From Ceratopteris richardii (Eukaryota > Streptophyta > Polypodiopsida > Polypodiales > Pteridaceae): a stretch of 64,000 nucleotides of DNA. The notes under the pieces are model-generated. The model was given only the letters and a program-made list of their open reading frames with translations, ran no database searches and had not been told where the DNA came from. The position numbers and the translations under genes are program-made. Below are positions 9,201-19,522 of this stretch, piece after piece (position 1 is the stretch's first letter; every line of letters begins with the position of its first letter). The stretch lies in contig CM035420.1 in the NCBI GenBank assembly GCA_020310875.1, forward strand, positions 184,886,880-184,950,879, read 5' to 3'.

Positions 9201-10181
9201 CTACTGTTGGAATTGTTGTCGAACTCCCGGTACTAGTGCAAGTAATTGGCCCAGAGGAAGAGTGATGGATGCTTTTGATAAAATTTCCCAGGCCTTTTGT
9301 GATTGGGTTGTAATTTTCACAGATTCTGAAGATGATGCGCCTGTTGAAGATGATGTGCCTGCTGCTGAATTAAAATCCTGTTGCTGTGTTCCTTCCTTGG
9401 TTAACGGAGTCTGGGTCACCGCAATAGGATCTGGGAAGACTGGAGGTTCTACAGTGGTCCATTGACTAGCTTTATCGTACATCCTTTGTTGTTCGCGTAT
9501 GCCTGGTTCAAATATTTCTACTGCTGGTTGCAGTTGTTTACCGGATCGTGTCTGAATTACTGCAGCATGCATTTCTACTGGTGTGATTTGTACCATATTA
9601 GCCATTGGGTTTTGAAGTTCTTTCTTCCTCTGATCATACTCAGTTGCATCCTTACAAAATCTTCTAATGTGACCAAGTTCACCACAGAAATGATAGCGCG
9701 GTGGTGGCAAATTGGGATTTTCCGGTGCTGGTCCGGCCTGCCAGCGGTTTGCATTGTAGTTATTATTTCTCTGTCCTCTATAATTTTGATATCCTTGTTG
9801 CTGGTTGTTTCTCATTTGCGGAGGTACATAGTGATTGGTTGGCTGCCTTGGTTCCTGTATAATTGCCTTGACAGTTGCTGTTCCCTGCACTTTGGCGTTA
9901 TATGCGTAATTTTTGGTGGTGTGTCCGGTAGTGTTACAGATAGCACAAAACAACTGATTAAGTGCACAAGTGGCACTAGTATGGCCTGAATTCTTGCATG
10001 TAGTGCAGTACATCTGTCTGGTCAGGTCTTCCGTGATATTTCTATTTGCTTTTAACCACTCCAGATCTTCTGTAAATCCTCCAACCTTGTTTTCCAACTG
10101 CAAAGCCATTGCAATCACTGCATCTAGCGTCATAGCTCCTACACAACGTATGATCATAATCTGTTTAAGTTGTGGAGTCAA
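9201..10181 (-). CDS. gag: Element E Gag, C-terminal part with zinc knuckles
   Basis: 326 residues, in frame with the N-terminal Gag segment across one TAG at 10242-10244. CCHC knuckles CTTCKNSGHTSATC (C-x2-C-x4-H-x4-C) and a second cysteine/histidine cluster (CAICNTTGHTTKN) are followed, after an asparagine/glutamine-rich stretch, by HFCGELGHIRRFC. This is the nucleocapsid part that binds element RNA. The tail is serine-rich. Confidence 0.8.
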   Translation of the reverse strand: MTPQLKQIMIIRCVGAMTLDAVIAMALQLENKVGGFTEDLEWLKANRNITEDLTRQMYCTTCKNSGHTSATCALNQLFCAICNTTGHTTKNYAYNAKVQGTATVKAIIQEPRQPTNHYVPPQMRNNQQQGYQNYRGQRNNNYNANRWQAGPAPENPNLPPPRYHFCGELGHIRRFCKDATEYDQRKKELQNPMANMVQITPVEMHAAVIQTRSGKQLQPAVEIFEPGIREQQRMYDKASQWTTVEPPVFPDPIAVTQTPLTKEGTQQQDFNSAAGTSSSTGASSSESVKITTQSQKAWEILSKASITLPLGQLLALVPGVRQQFQQ

Positions 10182-10241
10182 GCCATTGATGAACCATTGA
10201 GTAATAACGTCATCCGGTAGGTTGGCATGTGCTGGTGGTAA

Positions 10242-10620
10242 CTACCTCAAATGAGTCCTGAATAGCATGGCGTATTCCTGTACTATTTGATTTACCTTCT
10301 GTCTATTGTTTTGCAGGTAGTCAAAAATTTCGGTTGGATTCTTCTTTAGCCTGAATCTCTGCAAAAAGGCATCTCTTACTGCTTCATAAGTGCCGAAATG
10401 GTTAATATCATATTCTGTAAGCCATCTAGCTGCTTCGTTGACCAATGTCGATTGGAAAACAATAGCCTTATATGCCGGATCAGGTGGATGATTGAGCACT
10501 GCATAACTTATCTCAAACGTGCGTACATGAGCATCCGGGTCATCTCCTGGGAATCCACCAAATTTGGTGTACGTTACTCCCGTTGGAGTCGGCCTTGGTA
10601 GACATAGTTGTTGTTGTTGC

Positions 10621-10657
<37 letters not shown>

Positions 10658-10772
10658 GCTCGTTCATGGCTCTGGTGGTTGTATTGTGTCGATCTTCTGT
10701 ATCCCGGGGCTCAATATCTGAACTATTGGAGTCTGTATCGTCGGCCTCTGCACTTTCCGGTTGCATCTGCAC
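10242..10772 (-). CDS. gag: Element E Gag, N-terminal part with polyglutamine
   Basis: 176 residues. Acidic N-terminus (EADDTDSNSSDIEPRDTED), then an uninterrupted polyglutamine run (about 17 residues), then the retrotransposon Gag fold (FGGFPGDDPDAHVRTFEI, FQSTLVNEAARWL, FDYLQNNRQK). An ATG codon lies within the predicted N-terminus. Confidence 0.75.
10608..10659 (-). repeat. Trinucleotide repeat coding for polyglutamine in E Gag
   Basis: About 17 consecutive TTG/TGC-type triplets on the plus strand, read as CAA/CAG on the minus strand. Confidence 0.9.
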
Positions 10773-11508
10773 ATAACTTACTAAACATACAGAACAAGGG
10801 TATTCGTTCAGCCTTCACAGAATGGATACCACACTCCTTCCAATAGCCAGAAACACAAAGAATCCCAGTATTCAGATACACCGTACTGAAGATTCAGTAC
10901 GCAATCCAGGGAATCTTTACTGTAGTTTAAACTTTACCGTATGGAACTTGAACCTAGATACTACAGACAACTTAACACAACACGGATACTAGAAGAGTTA
11001 TTACGATTGCACAGACTTAGCCACATGTTTGCAGAACATTTCAAGAAAAGAAACAGCTTGATGCGCGAACTAGTTGAGACTCACAACCGCAATGAATACC
11101 ATTAGACAACCGTTAAGTCGAAACACAAATACACACAGAACACTCAGAAAGTCGCAAAGGTACTCTGGATTATTCAACTCAACACACAGAAATGCTACAG
11201 ACCAATCACTCAGACAGACAGTCTGGTGATCTTTTGAACATCTATGAAGTTAACAAACAGAAACGGTTATCGACGGCAGACAAGACAAGAGACGAACATG
11301 GAACTCAGAATATTGGAGATTAAGCAAAAAGACACTATAGTAACGACCCGCTCAGTCACACAGACAGACAGTCTGGTGATCCATCACGGAACCGTCACTG
11401 GCGCGCCTTTCTCTGATTTATATAACTTTTTTACAAACTGTTTGTAACAGCTTTTCACTCATGCGAACAAGATTTAGTTACATATTCCCAATCCGGCGGC
11501 CGCTAACA
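10773..11508 (-). repeat. Element E 5' LTR and leader (internal boundary unresolved)
   Basis: On the minus strand the region starts TGTTAGCGG at 11508 and has a TATA box (GTTATATAAATC, about 11416-11428). Two copies of a palindrome-centred repeat CAGACAGACAGTCTGGTGAT lie at about 11212-11231 and 11361-11380. A possible primer site TGGTATC lies near 10834, matching only the first 7 bases of the initiator-Met site. Without a 3' LTR the LTR end cannot be fixed. Confidence 0.5.
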
Positions 11509-11509
11509 A

Positions 11510-11908
11510 GAACCACTTGTCTTGGGTCAAGATTGGATCTATGACCATGCCGTCAACTTAAACCTTAAAAGGCGACTTCTTCAGGTTTGGGTACATGAAC
11601 AATGCATCACATTAGAATTAGAGAATTGCAGGGGCACACACCCAAGTAGCACGCATTCTCTTAGTTCCTCTAGGCCCAATCTGAGCAAAGAAGATGTTGT
11701 ATGTGTCCAGAAAGCTACAATCCAGAAGGACTCAGTCTTGAGAGAACGGTCTCAAAGGAGAGAGAACCCCTCTTCTTCTTTTTCAAAGACTACTGTGACC
11801 ACACCAATTCAACCAAAGAGGCAAGTAAAACAGTACACGCACACGGCAACATCAAATAGACAAACCAAGTGTAAGAAGAAAGAAGCTCAGGACATGAGGC
11901 AAATTTAG
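11510..11908 (+). pseudogene. X: C-terminal part of second retropepsin-like domain and tail
   Basis: Begins EPLVLGQDWIYDHAVNLNL, the C-terminal G-x-DW segment of the domain that in F, R and G follows the integrase; the active-site half is missing because E abuts here. It continues in a Lys/Ser-rich tail. Beyond the stop at 11908, recognisable W-[VI]-P-K motifs (KMWVPKKLVVAQQ, HIWVPKTLLHAQ) run on to about 12360 with several stops. Confidence 0.7.
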
Positions 11909-12360
11909 GTACGAAAAGGAGAACAACCACCAGATTTGCCACAACCATTTCCATTGAGGCAAGCAAACCATGCTAAAAGAAGCACCAAGAAACGAGGACC
12001 AGCTCAATCGTATGGTCTTTGATAAATTTGGGTATCGAAGCAATCGATGAAGGCCGACCATAATAACGTAAAAATGTGGGTGCCTAAGAAACTAGTTGTA
12101 GCTCAACAAGGACAATTACACATTTGGGTACCCAAGACACTCCTGCATGCACAAACACCATTGATCTCCCTCACAAGAAAATTTTCAACAAAGAGGCCAA
12201 GGAGAGAAAAGGGTTAGAAGCACAGTTACCAAAGGAAGATAAACTCACCTCTTCGGGAAAAATAAAAAGACAATTACCAAGGATATGGGTTTGGAAGCCA
12301 AAAGTACCAACAACTTCCACAACACCAAAGAGCCGACCACAATGGATATCAAATTTTTGA

Positions 12361-13462
12361 AACCATCCAAAGAGGAAGGGGCTAGAAGTGATCTCCACAC
12401 GACCACATACCATTCTCAAATGGATCCCTACAAGGAGGATTACAACATTTCAAGATCCAATCGACACCTCCAAACAAAGAGTGCATCAAGTCCGCAAGTA
12501 ACATCAGACGCCTCCACGTGCAACAACCATGTTCCTTTGGCATAATCTTGTCTTGTGCACCATTTAGGTCATGCATTTCCAAAGTATGCATCAATATAGG
12601 GCCACATTACACGACCGTGCATAGACACGATGGAGAATCCTAGGCACATGCAATACACTTGACATATGTAAAACATTTTATTGATACTAACATCTTTCTT
12701 CTTGTTCTATGACATTAATCCACTCAAAAAAAAAAGAGGAAGAAGACGAGAGAAAGAATGGGATTGTGCATTTGAAGAATCCCTAATGTGAACCATCAAC
12801 AAGGACATCCATCAACAATGGAAGACAAGCTGATGGTCAATCACCATGATGGAGTACAACATGAAGAGATGAAGATCGACGGACCTTTCAACATGGTAAG
12901 ATGTGCATGCTTCAACAACACTATAACCACGATAGATTAGGAAACCTCTTCGACCCTTGAGCACTTAGCTCAAGACCAAACTCTTGCACCATAATTCTTC
13001 CAATGCATTTCCCAAGTATACATGCATAGGGCTACATTACAAGGCCGTGCACAAGGCACATTCTTCTTCCAATCAATGCACTAATGCACTTACCCATCAT
13101 CCATTATGGGTTCCAAGTACTTGGCATGAAAACGAGGACTACCATCTTTGGAAGAACCAGAGGACATCACGGTGACAACAACAAGCGCAAGGAAGCAATC
13201 CATTATGAGAGTTGCTCATAACCAACATTGACAACCTCTTTTGAGTAGCTCACAATCTTTGGAAAGCTCACAAAGATACCATCAAGCTCGAATACACGGA
13301 AGAAGTACATAAAAAGGTAGTAGTGACAAAATGAAGAACCACACAACTGCCCAAGCTACATTTGGAAGATGGACCACTCTTGTAGATACATGATGGGCAC
13401 TATCTCTCCAAGCACCATGGAACAACCACTACAACAAGGGTATGTCAGGGATGACAGACTCT
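12361..13462 (+). other. X non-coding 3' tail
   Basis: No supported gene. It contains two copies of a block resembling GGGCCACATTACAAGGCC (near 12599 and 13030) that also occurs downstream of the protease-2 ORF in F and H. A conserved hairpin TGTC-AGGGAT-GACA (13443-13456) lies at the end. The corresponding place in F, R and H holds the long accessory ORF, absent here. Confidence 0.5.
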
Positions 13463-13475
13463 AGAGGGGGGGGAG
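13463..13475 (+). other. X polypurine tract
   Basis: AGAGGGGGGGGAG immediately before the LTR TG; would prime plus-strand synthesis. Confidence 0.75.
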
Positions 13476-14077
13476 TGTTGAGAGTCAAGGTCACGCACAA
13501 GCATGGAAGTGCATCAATGAAGCAGACACACAAGAAGAAGGAGCATGTAGGGAGCTCCAAGAAGTGCATGCCAAATTTTCAGAAGAATTCCCTATAAAAA
13601 TAGTGATTCTCTTCACCAAAAACCATTGTAAATACCATTTTCTAGTTTCTCAACTCCATTTTGTTCAAGCCAAGGAGTCCTTGAGCTTGAGGATCGTATC
13701 ATCTTTTCAATTTTCATAATTTTTAGACTCCGTTTGAGCCCCCAAATAAGTTCTGGAAAACTAGGTTGGACACTAGGTCTCTACAGGGCCAAAACCACTC
13801 AAAAAACTATAAAAAGGAGAGCTCATTTTTGGGGTTAGCTTGTTGTAGATTTGAGCTTTGTAAGAGAGTTCTTTTGTAATCCAAGTTCTTCCATTGTTCT
13901 ACTCTTTGCTCTTACCTTGTGTGTGTGTGTATGTGTGTGCATGTTTGTATGCTTTCACTCATGCACTTGTGCACTTCACTTGCTCTTGGTCTTCATACCA
14001 GTCCTCACGTCTCCGCGGATTGACAATTATGAGGTGAAGCTCCTCATGTTGGTACTTGCCATTGTGCTAGAGTGACA
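13476..14077 (+). repeat. X 3' LTR
   Basis: 602 bp, TGTTGAGAGTC to GAGTGACA. TATA box CTATAAAAATA near 13592-13602. It contains a (TG)n run near 13919. It is followed by CCAAATTT, the spacer that normally lies between a 5' LTR and the PBS in this family, so the junction is not a normal 3' LTR/flank. Confidence 0.75.
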
Positions 14078-14179
14078 CCAAATTTGGTGTCACTCTAGCA
14101 CAATGGCAAGTACCAACATGAGGAGAAATTTGGTGTCACTCTAGCACAATGGCAAGTACCAACATGAGGAGCTTCACCT
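14035..14179. repeat. LTR-LTR inverted junction with palindrome and 46-bp duplication
   Basis: The right end of the X LTR and the inverted G LTR meet at a perfect palindrome centred on CCAAATTTGG (14078-14087), with ~38-bp LTR-end arms. A 46-bp unit (LTR end plus spacer) is then repeated in tandem (14088-14133 and 14134 onward). Confidence 0.85.
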
Positions 14180-14752
14180 CATAATTGTCAATCTGCGAAG
14201 ACGTGAGGATCGGTATGAAGACGAAGAGCAGGTGAAGTGCACAAGTGCGTGAGTGAAATCATACAAACATGCACACACACACGCGCACAAGGTAAGAGCA
14301 AAGAGAGGAACAATGGAAGGACTTCAATTACAAAAGAACTCTCTTACAAAGCTGAAATCTACAACAAGCTAACCCCAAAAATGAGCTCTCCAGCCCTTTT
14401 TATAGACTTTTGAGTAGTTTTGGCCCTATCTAGACCTAGTGTCCGGCCTAATTAAAAATTAGGTTCCAAGGCTTATTTGGGGGCTCAAACGGAGTCTACA
14501 AATTATGAAAATTGGTAGGATGCTACTTCTAATACTCCGCAAGCTCAAGGACCCTTGTCTTGAACAAAATGGAGTTGTAAAAATAGAAAATAGTATTTAC
14601 AATGGATTTTAGTGATAAAAATCACTATTTTTATAGGGATTTCTTATGAAAATTTGCCATGTGCTTCTTGGAGCTCCCTACATGCTCCTTCTTCTTATGT
14701 GTCCACTTCATTGATGTGCTTCCATGCTTGTGCATGACCTTGACTGTCAACA
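14134..14752 (-). repeat. G 3' LTR
   Basis: Minus strand TGTTGACAGTC to GAGTGACA, ~619 bp, same family as the X LTR and the lone LTR at 58720. TATA box on the minus strand near 14626-14637. Confidence 0.75.
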
Positions 14753-15025
14753 CTCCCCCCTCTAGAGTCTATCGTCCCTGACATACCCTTGTTGTAGTGG
14801 TTGTTCCATGGTGCTTGGAGAGATAGTGTCCTTCATGTGTGCACAAGAGCGGTCCATCTTCCAATTGTAGCCTGGGTAGTTTTTTGGTTCGTCATTTTGT
14901 CACTTCTACCTTTGTATGTACTTCTTCCTTGTATGCTAGCGTGATGGTGTCTTTGAGAGCTTTCAAAAATTGTGAGCTACTCAAAAGAGGTTGTCAATGT
15001 TGATTATGAGCAACTCTCGTGGTGG
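14753..15025 (-). other. G polypurine tract, decayed hairpin and tail
   Basis: The purine tract (minus strand) is at 14753-14763 and a variant of the family hairpin (TGTCAGGGACGATA) lies near 14769-14783. The rest is non-coding tail homologous to X. Confidence 0.55.
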
Positions 15026-15030
15026 ATTAC

Positions 15031-15261
15031 TGTTGGAGATAGACGTCTGCGGAAGCACGCGAACAACACAAGGAAGAAGAAGAAGCTTGGAGCACAAACA
15101 CACAATACTGAATGTATTACTAGAGAATGTACAAAGATAAGTAGCCCATTAGGCCAATAGGCGTATATACAAGCCGGGGGAAAAAAACCTCCTAAAGAGG
15201 GAAAAAAGTGCCCCGGCAGTCCTAGAGTGTTCACACACATCACTACCTAAATATATCAACA
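15031..15261 (-). repeat. Copia 3' LTR
   Basis: TGTTGGAGATA to ATATCAACA; identical ends to the other LTR. The neighbouring minus-strand purine tract lies at 15262-15275. Confidence 0.95.
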
Positions 15262-15295
15262 AATCCCCCCTGGGAGTGATGCGGTGAACAAGGAG

Positions 15296-16489
15296 CTAGC
15301 ACTCATGTATAAGGAAGTGCCAAGCTATGTGGAAATCACACCACAAAGGAAGTAAGCCCAAAGCTTTGCGGAAAGCTTCAAACTTCTCCCTAGGCAAAGC
15401 CTTCATGAAAAGGTTTGCAATGTTCTCCTGCGTGGGCACATATGCCAAGCTGATCTCCCCAGCAGAGAACCTCTCCCTGACATAGTGATAATGCACCTCA
15501 ATGTGCTTAGTGCGAGCATGGAACACAGGGTTCCTCGCAACTGCCAATGCGCTCTGACTGTCAGTGAAGATGGTGGTGGTAGAAGACTGGCCAACACCCA
15601 AATCAGCCATAAGGCATCTGAGCCACACACACTCAACAGTCGCTGTGAAAGCTTCCCTATACTCAGCCTCACAACTGGAAGTGGCCACAATAGGCTGCTT
15701 CTTGCTCAACCAAGATATACATGAGCTACCAAGCATGAAGCAAAAACCACTGGTGGACACACGAGTGTCATAGCAACCAGCCCAATCTGAGTCAGAAAAA
15801 GCATGTAAATCTGGCGGTAGTGATCCCCCCTTGGGATAAAACAACCCAAGTAGCCGAGTACCACTCAAGTAGCGAAAGATGCGCTTAACCGCTTTCCAAT
15901 GCGTGACTCTTGGGCAATGCATAAACCTGCTCATCTGTGAGATAGCAAACTGAATATCTGGCCGAGTAATGCATAAGTAAATCAAGCATCCAACAGCCTG
16001 CTGATAGAGAACAGCATCAAATGCATCTCCAGCATCATGAAGACTCAATCGTAAACCTGTCTCCATAGGAGTGGCAATAGGCTTACAGTCTTCAAGGCCA
16101 AAACACTGCAATAATGTGTCAATATATTTCGTTTGACACAAAGCCATTCCACCATCAACATGCATAAACTGAATGCCCAAATAGTGATGCAAATGCCCCA
16201 AATCAGACATCTCAAATGAGGCATGCAAGTCAGCCTTAAAATTAGCAATATGTGTCTCAATAGGACCAGTGAGCAGCATGTCATCAACATAGACAACAAT
16301 GATCAGAAGCACATCATTAGCACGTTTAGCATATAAGGTGCTTTCAGTTGGACTATTCTCAAAACCATGTGCAATCAGATAGGCATGTATCTTCTCATAC
16401 CAAGCACGTGGTGCTTGCTTTAAACCATATAATGCCTTCTTTAACCTGCAAACCTGGTTTTCATGCCCTTTCTGCACAAAGCCACGGGG
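15296..16489 (-). CDS. pol: Copia RT C-terminal part and RNase H
   Basis: About 397 codons in frame with the RT segment upstream across a TAG at 16490-16492. It contains CRLKKALYGLKQAPRAWY, the catalytic YVDDMLLTG, YLGIQF and the RNase H acidic residues in SDSDWAG, SSCEAEY and TDSQSAL. Closes the Copia polyprotein; the stop is at the usual place shortly before the polypurine tract. Confidence 0.9.
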   Translation of the reverse strand, partial: PRGFVQKGHENQVCRLKKALYGLKQAPRAWYEKIHAYLIAHGFENSPTESTLYAKRANDVLLIIVVYVDDMLLTGPIETHIANFKADLHASFEMSDLGHLHHYLGIQFMHVDGGMALCQTKYIDTLLQCFGLEDCKPIATPMETGLRLSLHDAGDAFDAVLYQQAVGCLIYLCITRPDIQFAISQMSRFMHCPRVTHWKAVKRIFRYLSGTRLLGLFYPKGGSLPPDLHAFSDSDWAGCYDTRVSTSGFCFMLGSSCISWLSKKQPIVATSSCEAEYREAFTATVECVWLRCLMADLGVGQSSTTTIFTDSQSALAVARNPVFHARTKHIEVHYHYVRERFSAGEISLAYVPTQENIANLFMKALPREKFEAFRKALGLLPLWCDFHIAWHFLIHEC

Positions 16490-16999
16490 CTAAAAAACAT
16501 ACACTTCTTCATGCAAGTCACCATTCAGAAATGCTGTTTTAATGTCCAACTGATGTACATTCCAACCATGATGGGCTGCAAGTGCACAAATGCTCCGAAC
16601 AGTAGTCATACGGCATGTAGGTGCAAAGGTCTCATCAAAATCAATGCCTCTTTCCTGTGCATAACCCTTTGCAACAAGCCTAGTCTTATACATGTCAACT
16701 ATACCATCAGGTTTACGCTTGAGCTTGTATACCCACTTAGTGCCAATGGCCTTCTTGCCAGGAGGCAAATCACATAAAGACCATGTACCATTCTTCATTA
16801 TAGCATCATATTCAGATTGCATAGCAGCCATCCAATTTTCTGAATTTTGTGCTTCATCAAAAGAAACAGGCTCATTCTCATCACAGAGACTAGATGCAGC
16901 CATAGCATAGCAATCTGATGCAAAGGAGGCACTATGAGAGCCTGAACGAGTACGATATGACAAAGGTGCATCTAATTTGTTGTCACGCAAAGTCTGCAC
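16490..16999 (-). CDS. pol: Copia RT N-terminal part
   Basis: 169 residues. It shows NSENWMAAMQSEYDA, KWVYKLKRKPDG, RLVAKGYAQERGIDF, ETFAPTCRMTTVR and the first catalytic Asp region QLDIKTAFLNG. It starts after a frameshift near 17000 and ends at a TAG in the VYVFxPRGF segment, where Copia elements normally read through. Confidence 0.88.
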   Translation of the reverse strand: MQTLRDNKLDAPLSYRTRSGSHSASFASDCYAMAASSLCDENEPVSFDEAQNSENWMAAMQSEYDAIMKNGTWSLCDLPPGKKAIGTKWVYKLKRKPDGIVDMYKTRLVAKGYAQERGIDFDETFAPTCRMTTVRSICALAAHHGWNVHQLDIKTAFLNGDLHEEVYVF

Positions 17000-17520
17000 C
17001 AGCCATTTTGCATAGTTTTTGCCTGCTCAATATCAGCTCTCTCATGAACAAGTGCATCATGTAAATCTGCATAAGAAATGGAATGATCTGCATCATCATA
17101 TGAAACCTGCAAAGGTTGAGAGGTTGCCTCATTAGGACCAGCACTAGCCTGTCCACCTGTAAAAAGAGGCATCAAAGTATCATACATGTCTTTGGAGCTA
17201 ACAGATGTCTCCTTAGTACATGAAAGCAATGGCTGAATAGCATCTTCCACAAAGATAACATCACGGCTAACCAGAATGTGTTTAGTCTGTGGATGATACA
17301 GACGATAGCCTTTACTTTCAGAACTGTACCCAACAAAAATACATTTTACTGCCTTATCATCCAATTTTCTGCGATGTTGTTCAGGCACTAATGCATATGC
17401 CAAATAACCAAAAACACGCAGATGAGCAACAGATGGCTTGCAGTCATGCCAAGCCTCATATGGAGTGATAGACTGCAACGCTTTAGTGGGACACCTGTTC
17501 AGTACATATGCTGCACACAT
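16972..17520 (-). CDS. pol: Copia integrase C-terminal region
   Basis: 182 residues in frame with the integrase core after a TAG at 17533-17535 replacing the expected Trp of the HSFWxEA segment. It shows YVLNRCPTKAL, TPYEAWHDCKPSVAHLRVFG and CIFVGYSSESKGYRLY, the Copia GKGY-type module. The frame drifts at its end. Confidence 0.85.
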   Translation of the reverse strand: MCAAYVLNRCPTKALQSITPYEAWHDCKPSVAHLRVFGYLAYALVPEQHRRKLDDKAVKCIFVGYSSESKGYRLYHPQTKHILVSRDVIFVEDAIQPLLSCTKETSVSSKDMYDTLMPLFTGGQASAGPNEATSQPLQVSYDDADHSISYADLHDALVHERADIEQAKTMQNGWCRLCVTTN

Positions 17521-17532
17521 GACAGCCTCAAG

Positions 17533-18885
17533 CTAGAAACTATGTGGTAAAGCCTGACTTTTGACCATGCACCTTGCCATCTCCATGAGTGACCTGTTCT
17601 TTCGTTCAGCAACTCCATTCTGTTGAGGTTTATACGGCACTGTACACTGGTGTTTTATCCCACGTTTAGCCAGAAATGCATTAAAATCTGAAGACATATA
17701 TTCCCCCCCTCGATCAGAACGGAGGGTGCCCATTTTACATGCTGATAGATTTTCAGCCAAAACCAAAAACTGTTTGAAGCACATGAACACTTTGGACTTT
17801 GCTTTGAGTGGATATACCCATGCATGCCTTGAAAAATCATCAATGAAAGTCACGAAGTAAAGGTAATTTCCAAAAGAGGGTGTCTGCATAGGACCACAGA
17901 CATCACTATGTACATGCTGCAATTTCTGCGTAGCCAGAACTGAACCATCTTTTGGAAAGGAAGAACGCTGCATTTTGCCCAAAATACAGCCTTCACAAAC
18001 ATGTTTTCCAGGTGCCTCAAGTTTGGGCAAAGAGGACGCCATTTCAGGTTTCTGCAGGCGTAACAAACTAGCAAAATTCAGATGACCAAAGCGTACATGC
18101 CAAAGCTTTGCATCTGACATAGCCTGAGAATCATGAACTACACATGTCGAATCATTCACAGATCTTTCATAGTCTATGAGCTTATACAGCCCATGACATA
18201 AAATGCCAGAAGCAATAATCACATCGCCATTTGAGAGATCATGGACTGTACACCTGTCATCAATGAATTTCACAACCAAGCCAATCTTGGCTAATGCAGA
18301 AACTGATAATAGGTTCTTTTTGATCCCTGGCACAAATAAAGCATCTGACAAAGTGAAAGAACTACCATCAGCAGTAGTCAGAATGATCTTATCAACTCCC
18401 ATAACAGGATAAGAGGAGTTATTGGCGCATGTGACAATATTCCTTGTAGGGGCAAGCTCGAGTGAAGAGAAGAAACTGCGCTGCGAGGTAATATGTTTGG
18501 TCGCCCCACTGTCAAAGTACCAAACATCTGAGTCTACTACAGACATGCACTGATCATGAGAAGATGGGTCAAAACTGCACACAGTAGTAAACGCCCATTC
18601 TTCTTCTTGCACAAGATTTGCAGACTCTCTTTTTGGTGTAGAGGCCTCTGCAACAACCATTCCAGCCTCTTTCTTCTTTGCCTCTTTAGCAGCCAGTTTT
18701 GGACAGTTCTTTATAATATGATCATTTCCTTTACAGTACTTGCAGAACAATTTCTGCTTTTCTGATTTCTTTTCATCTTTATCCTGGTTCTTCGATTGTG
18801 CAGCATTTGCAGATTTCTGCTTACTAGTAGAAGAGCTCCATTTTCCTTTGCCCTTCTGACTAGCCAGGAAAGCTTGTACACGCAT
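17533..18885 (-). CDS. pol: Copia nucleocapsid, protease and integrase core
   Basis: 450 residues. Zinc knuckle CKYCKGNDHIIKNC at 48-61. Retropepsin motif FDSGATKH with Asp 125. HHCC module H263, H268, C297, C300. Integrase acidic triad D328 (HSDVCGP), D391 (RSDRGGEY) and E427 (NGVAERKNR). In frame with the Gag segment upstream across a single TAG at 18898-18900. Confidence 0.92.
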   Translation of the reverse strand: MRVQAFLASQKGKGKWSSSTSKQKSANAAQSKNQDKDEKKSEKQKLFCKYCKGNDHIIKNCPKLAAKEAKKKEAGMVVAEASTPKRESANLVQEEEWAFTTVCSFDPSSHDQCMSVVDSDVWYFDSGATKHITSQRSFFSSLELAPTRNIVTCANNSSYPVMGVDKIILTTADGSSFTLSDALFVPGIKKNLLSVSALAKIGLVVKFIDDRCTVHDLSNGDVIIASGILCHGLYKLIDYERSVNDSTCVVHDSQAMSDAKLWHVRFGHLNFASLLRLQKPEMASSLPKLEAPGKHVCEGCILGKMQRSSFPKDGSVLATQKLQHVHSDVCGPMQTPSFGNYLYFVTFIDDFSRHAWVYPLKAKSKVFMCFKQFLVLAENLSACKMGTLRSDRGGEYMSSDFNAFLAKRGIKHQCTVPYKPQQNGVAERKNRSLMEMARCMVKSQALPHSF

Positions 18886-18897
18886 AATGGACCTGTT

Positions 18898-19287
18898 CTA
18901 CCTGGACTGATCTTCCTGCAACAGAACAGAGACTAATTCCTCAAATGACAAGGCATTCGGATTGCCTTTCATCATCAACCGAAGAGTAGAGGCAAAACTC
19001 TGATATGAATCAGGAAGACCATTCAGAACGGTCTGCACAAGTGAGCTATCTGGTATAACCTCATCAGCAGAAATCAACTGTTCCTTTAGGTCTTTGATCT
19101 TTGTAAGAAAATTGTCCATAGAATCACCTTCATTTATGTGCTCACTCTCCAATTGTTTTCGGAGGTAAGCAACACGAGCCTCATTCCTAGCTTGGTACAA
19201 AGTGGTAAGTGTATCCCAAGCATCCTTTTTGGTTCTGCAAGAGCGAATGTGAGGAATAATGGCACGTTTGACAGACAAAGCTATCAA
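18898..19287 (-). CDS. gag: Copia Gag (UBN2-type)
   Basis: 129 residues; the coding frame extends a little further upstream (EQIRWDGKDAQAHA) before meeting a TGA near 19375. Motifs AWDTLTTLYQ, DSMDNFLTKIKDL and VLNGLPDSYQSFAS are typical of Copia Gag. Probably lacks its true N-terminus through decay. Confidence 0.85.
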   Translation of the reverse strand: MIALSVKRAIIPHIRSCRTKKDAWDTLTTLYQARNEARVAYLRKQLESEHINEGDSMDNFLTKIKDLKEQLISADEVIPDSSLVQTVLNGLPDSYQSFASTLRLMMKGNPNALSFEELVSVLLQEDQSR

Positions 19288-19508
19288 TGCATGTGCCTGG
19301 GCATCTTTGCCGTCCCAACGAATCTGCTCTGCAATAGGTGCAATAGAAACAGCAGCACTGCCGAAACGAGCTCAGATCGCAATTTCGGCACCACATAGCG
19401 AAGCTGTTTTGATCTCGAAAACACCCTGAGTATGCTCACCAAATTTCGTGCGAATCTGAGACTACAAACGAAGGAGTGTCGACGGCGCCCTAAAAGAAGC
19501 GACGACCT

Positions 19509-19520
19509 GCTCTGATACCA
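19509..19520 (-). other. Copia primer-binding site
   Basis: Minus strand TGGTATCAGAGC, complementary to the 3' end of plant initiator Met-tRNA, two bases inside the 5' LTR. Confidence 0.95.
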
Positions 19521-19522
19521 AT

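Larger units (their letters stand above)
5627..11508 (-). mobile_element. Ty3/Gypsy element 'E' (minus strand, 3' truncated)
   Basis: Gag, protease, RT, RNase H and integrase follow in order on the minus strand. No chromodomain is seen. The right end at 11508 reads TGTTAGCGGCCGCC on the minus strand and abuts a fragment of another element. No 3' LTR was found at the left. Several single in-frame stops and one frameshift show that it is dead. Confidence 0.8.
11509..14077 (+). mobile_element. Giant Ty3 element 'X', 3' end fragment
   Basis: Starts in the middle of a post-integrase protease-like domain at the edge of element E and continues through a decayed tail, a hairpin, a polypurine tract and an LTR. 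The sequence matches minus-strand element G (19758-20859 and 54976-55570) as an inverted copy. No accessory ORF is present between tail and LTR. Confidence 0.75.

Noticed and set aside
10564..10846. Plus-strand ORFs with poly-Cys or poly-Val
   Set aside because: Shadow frames of the polyglutamine repeat of element E Gag.
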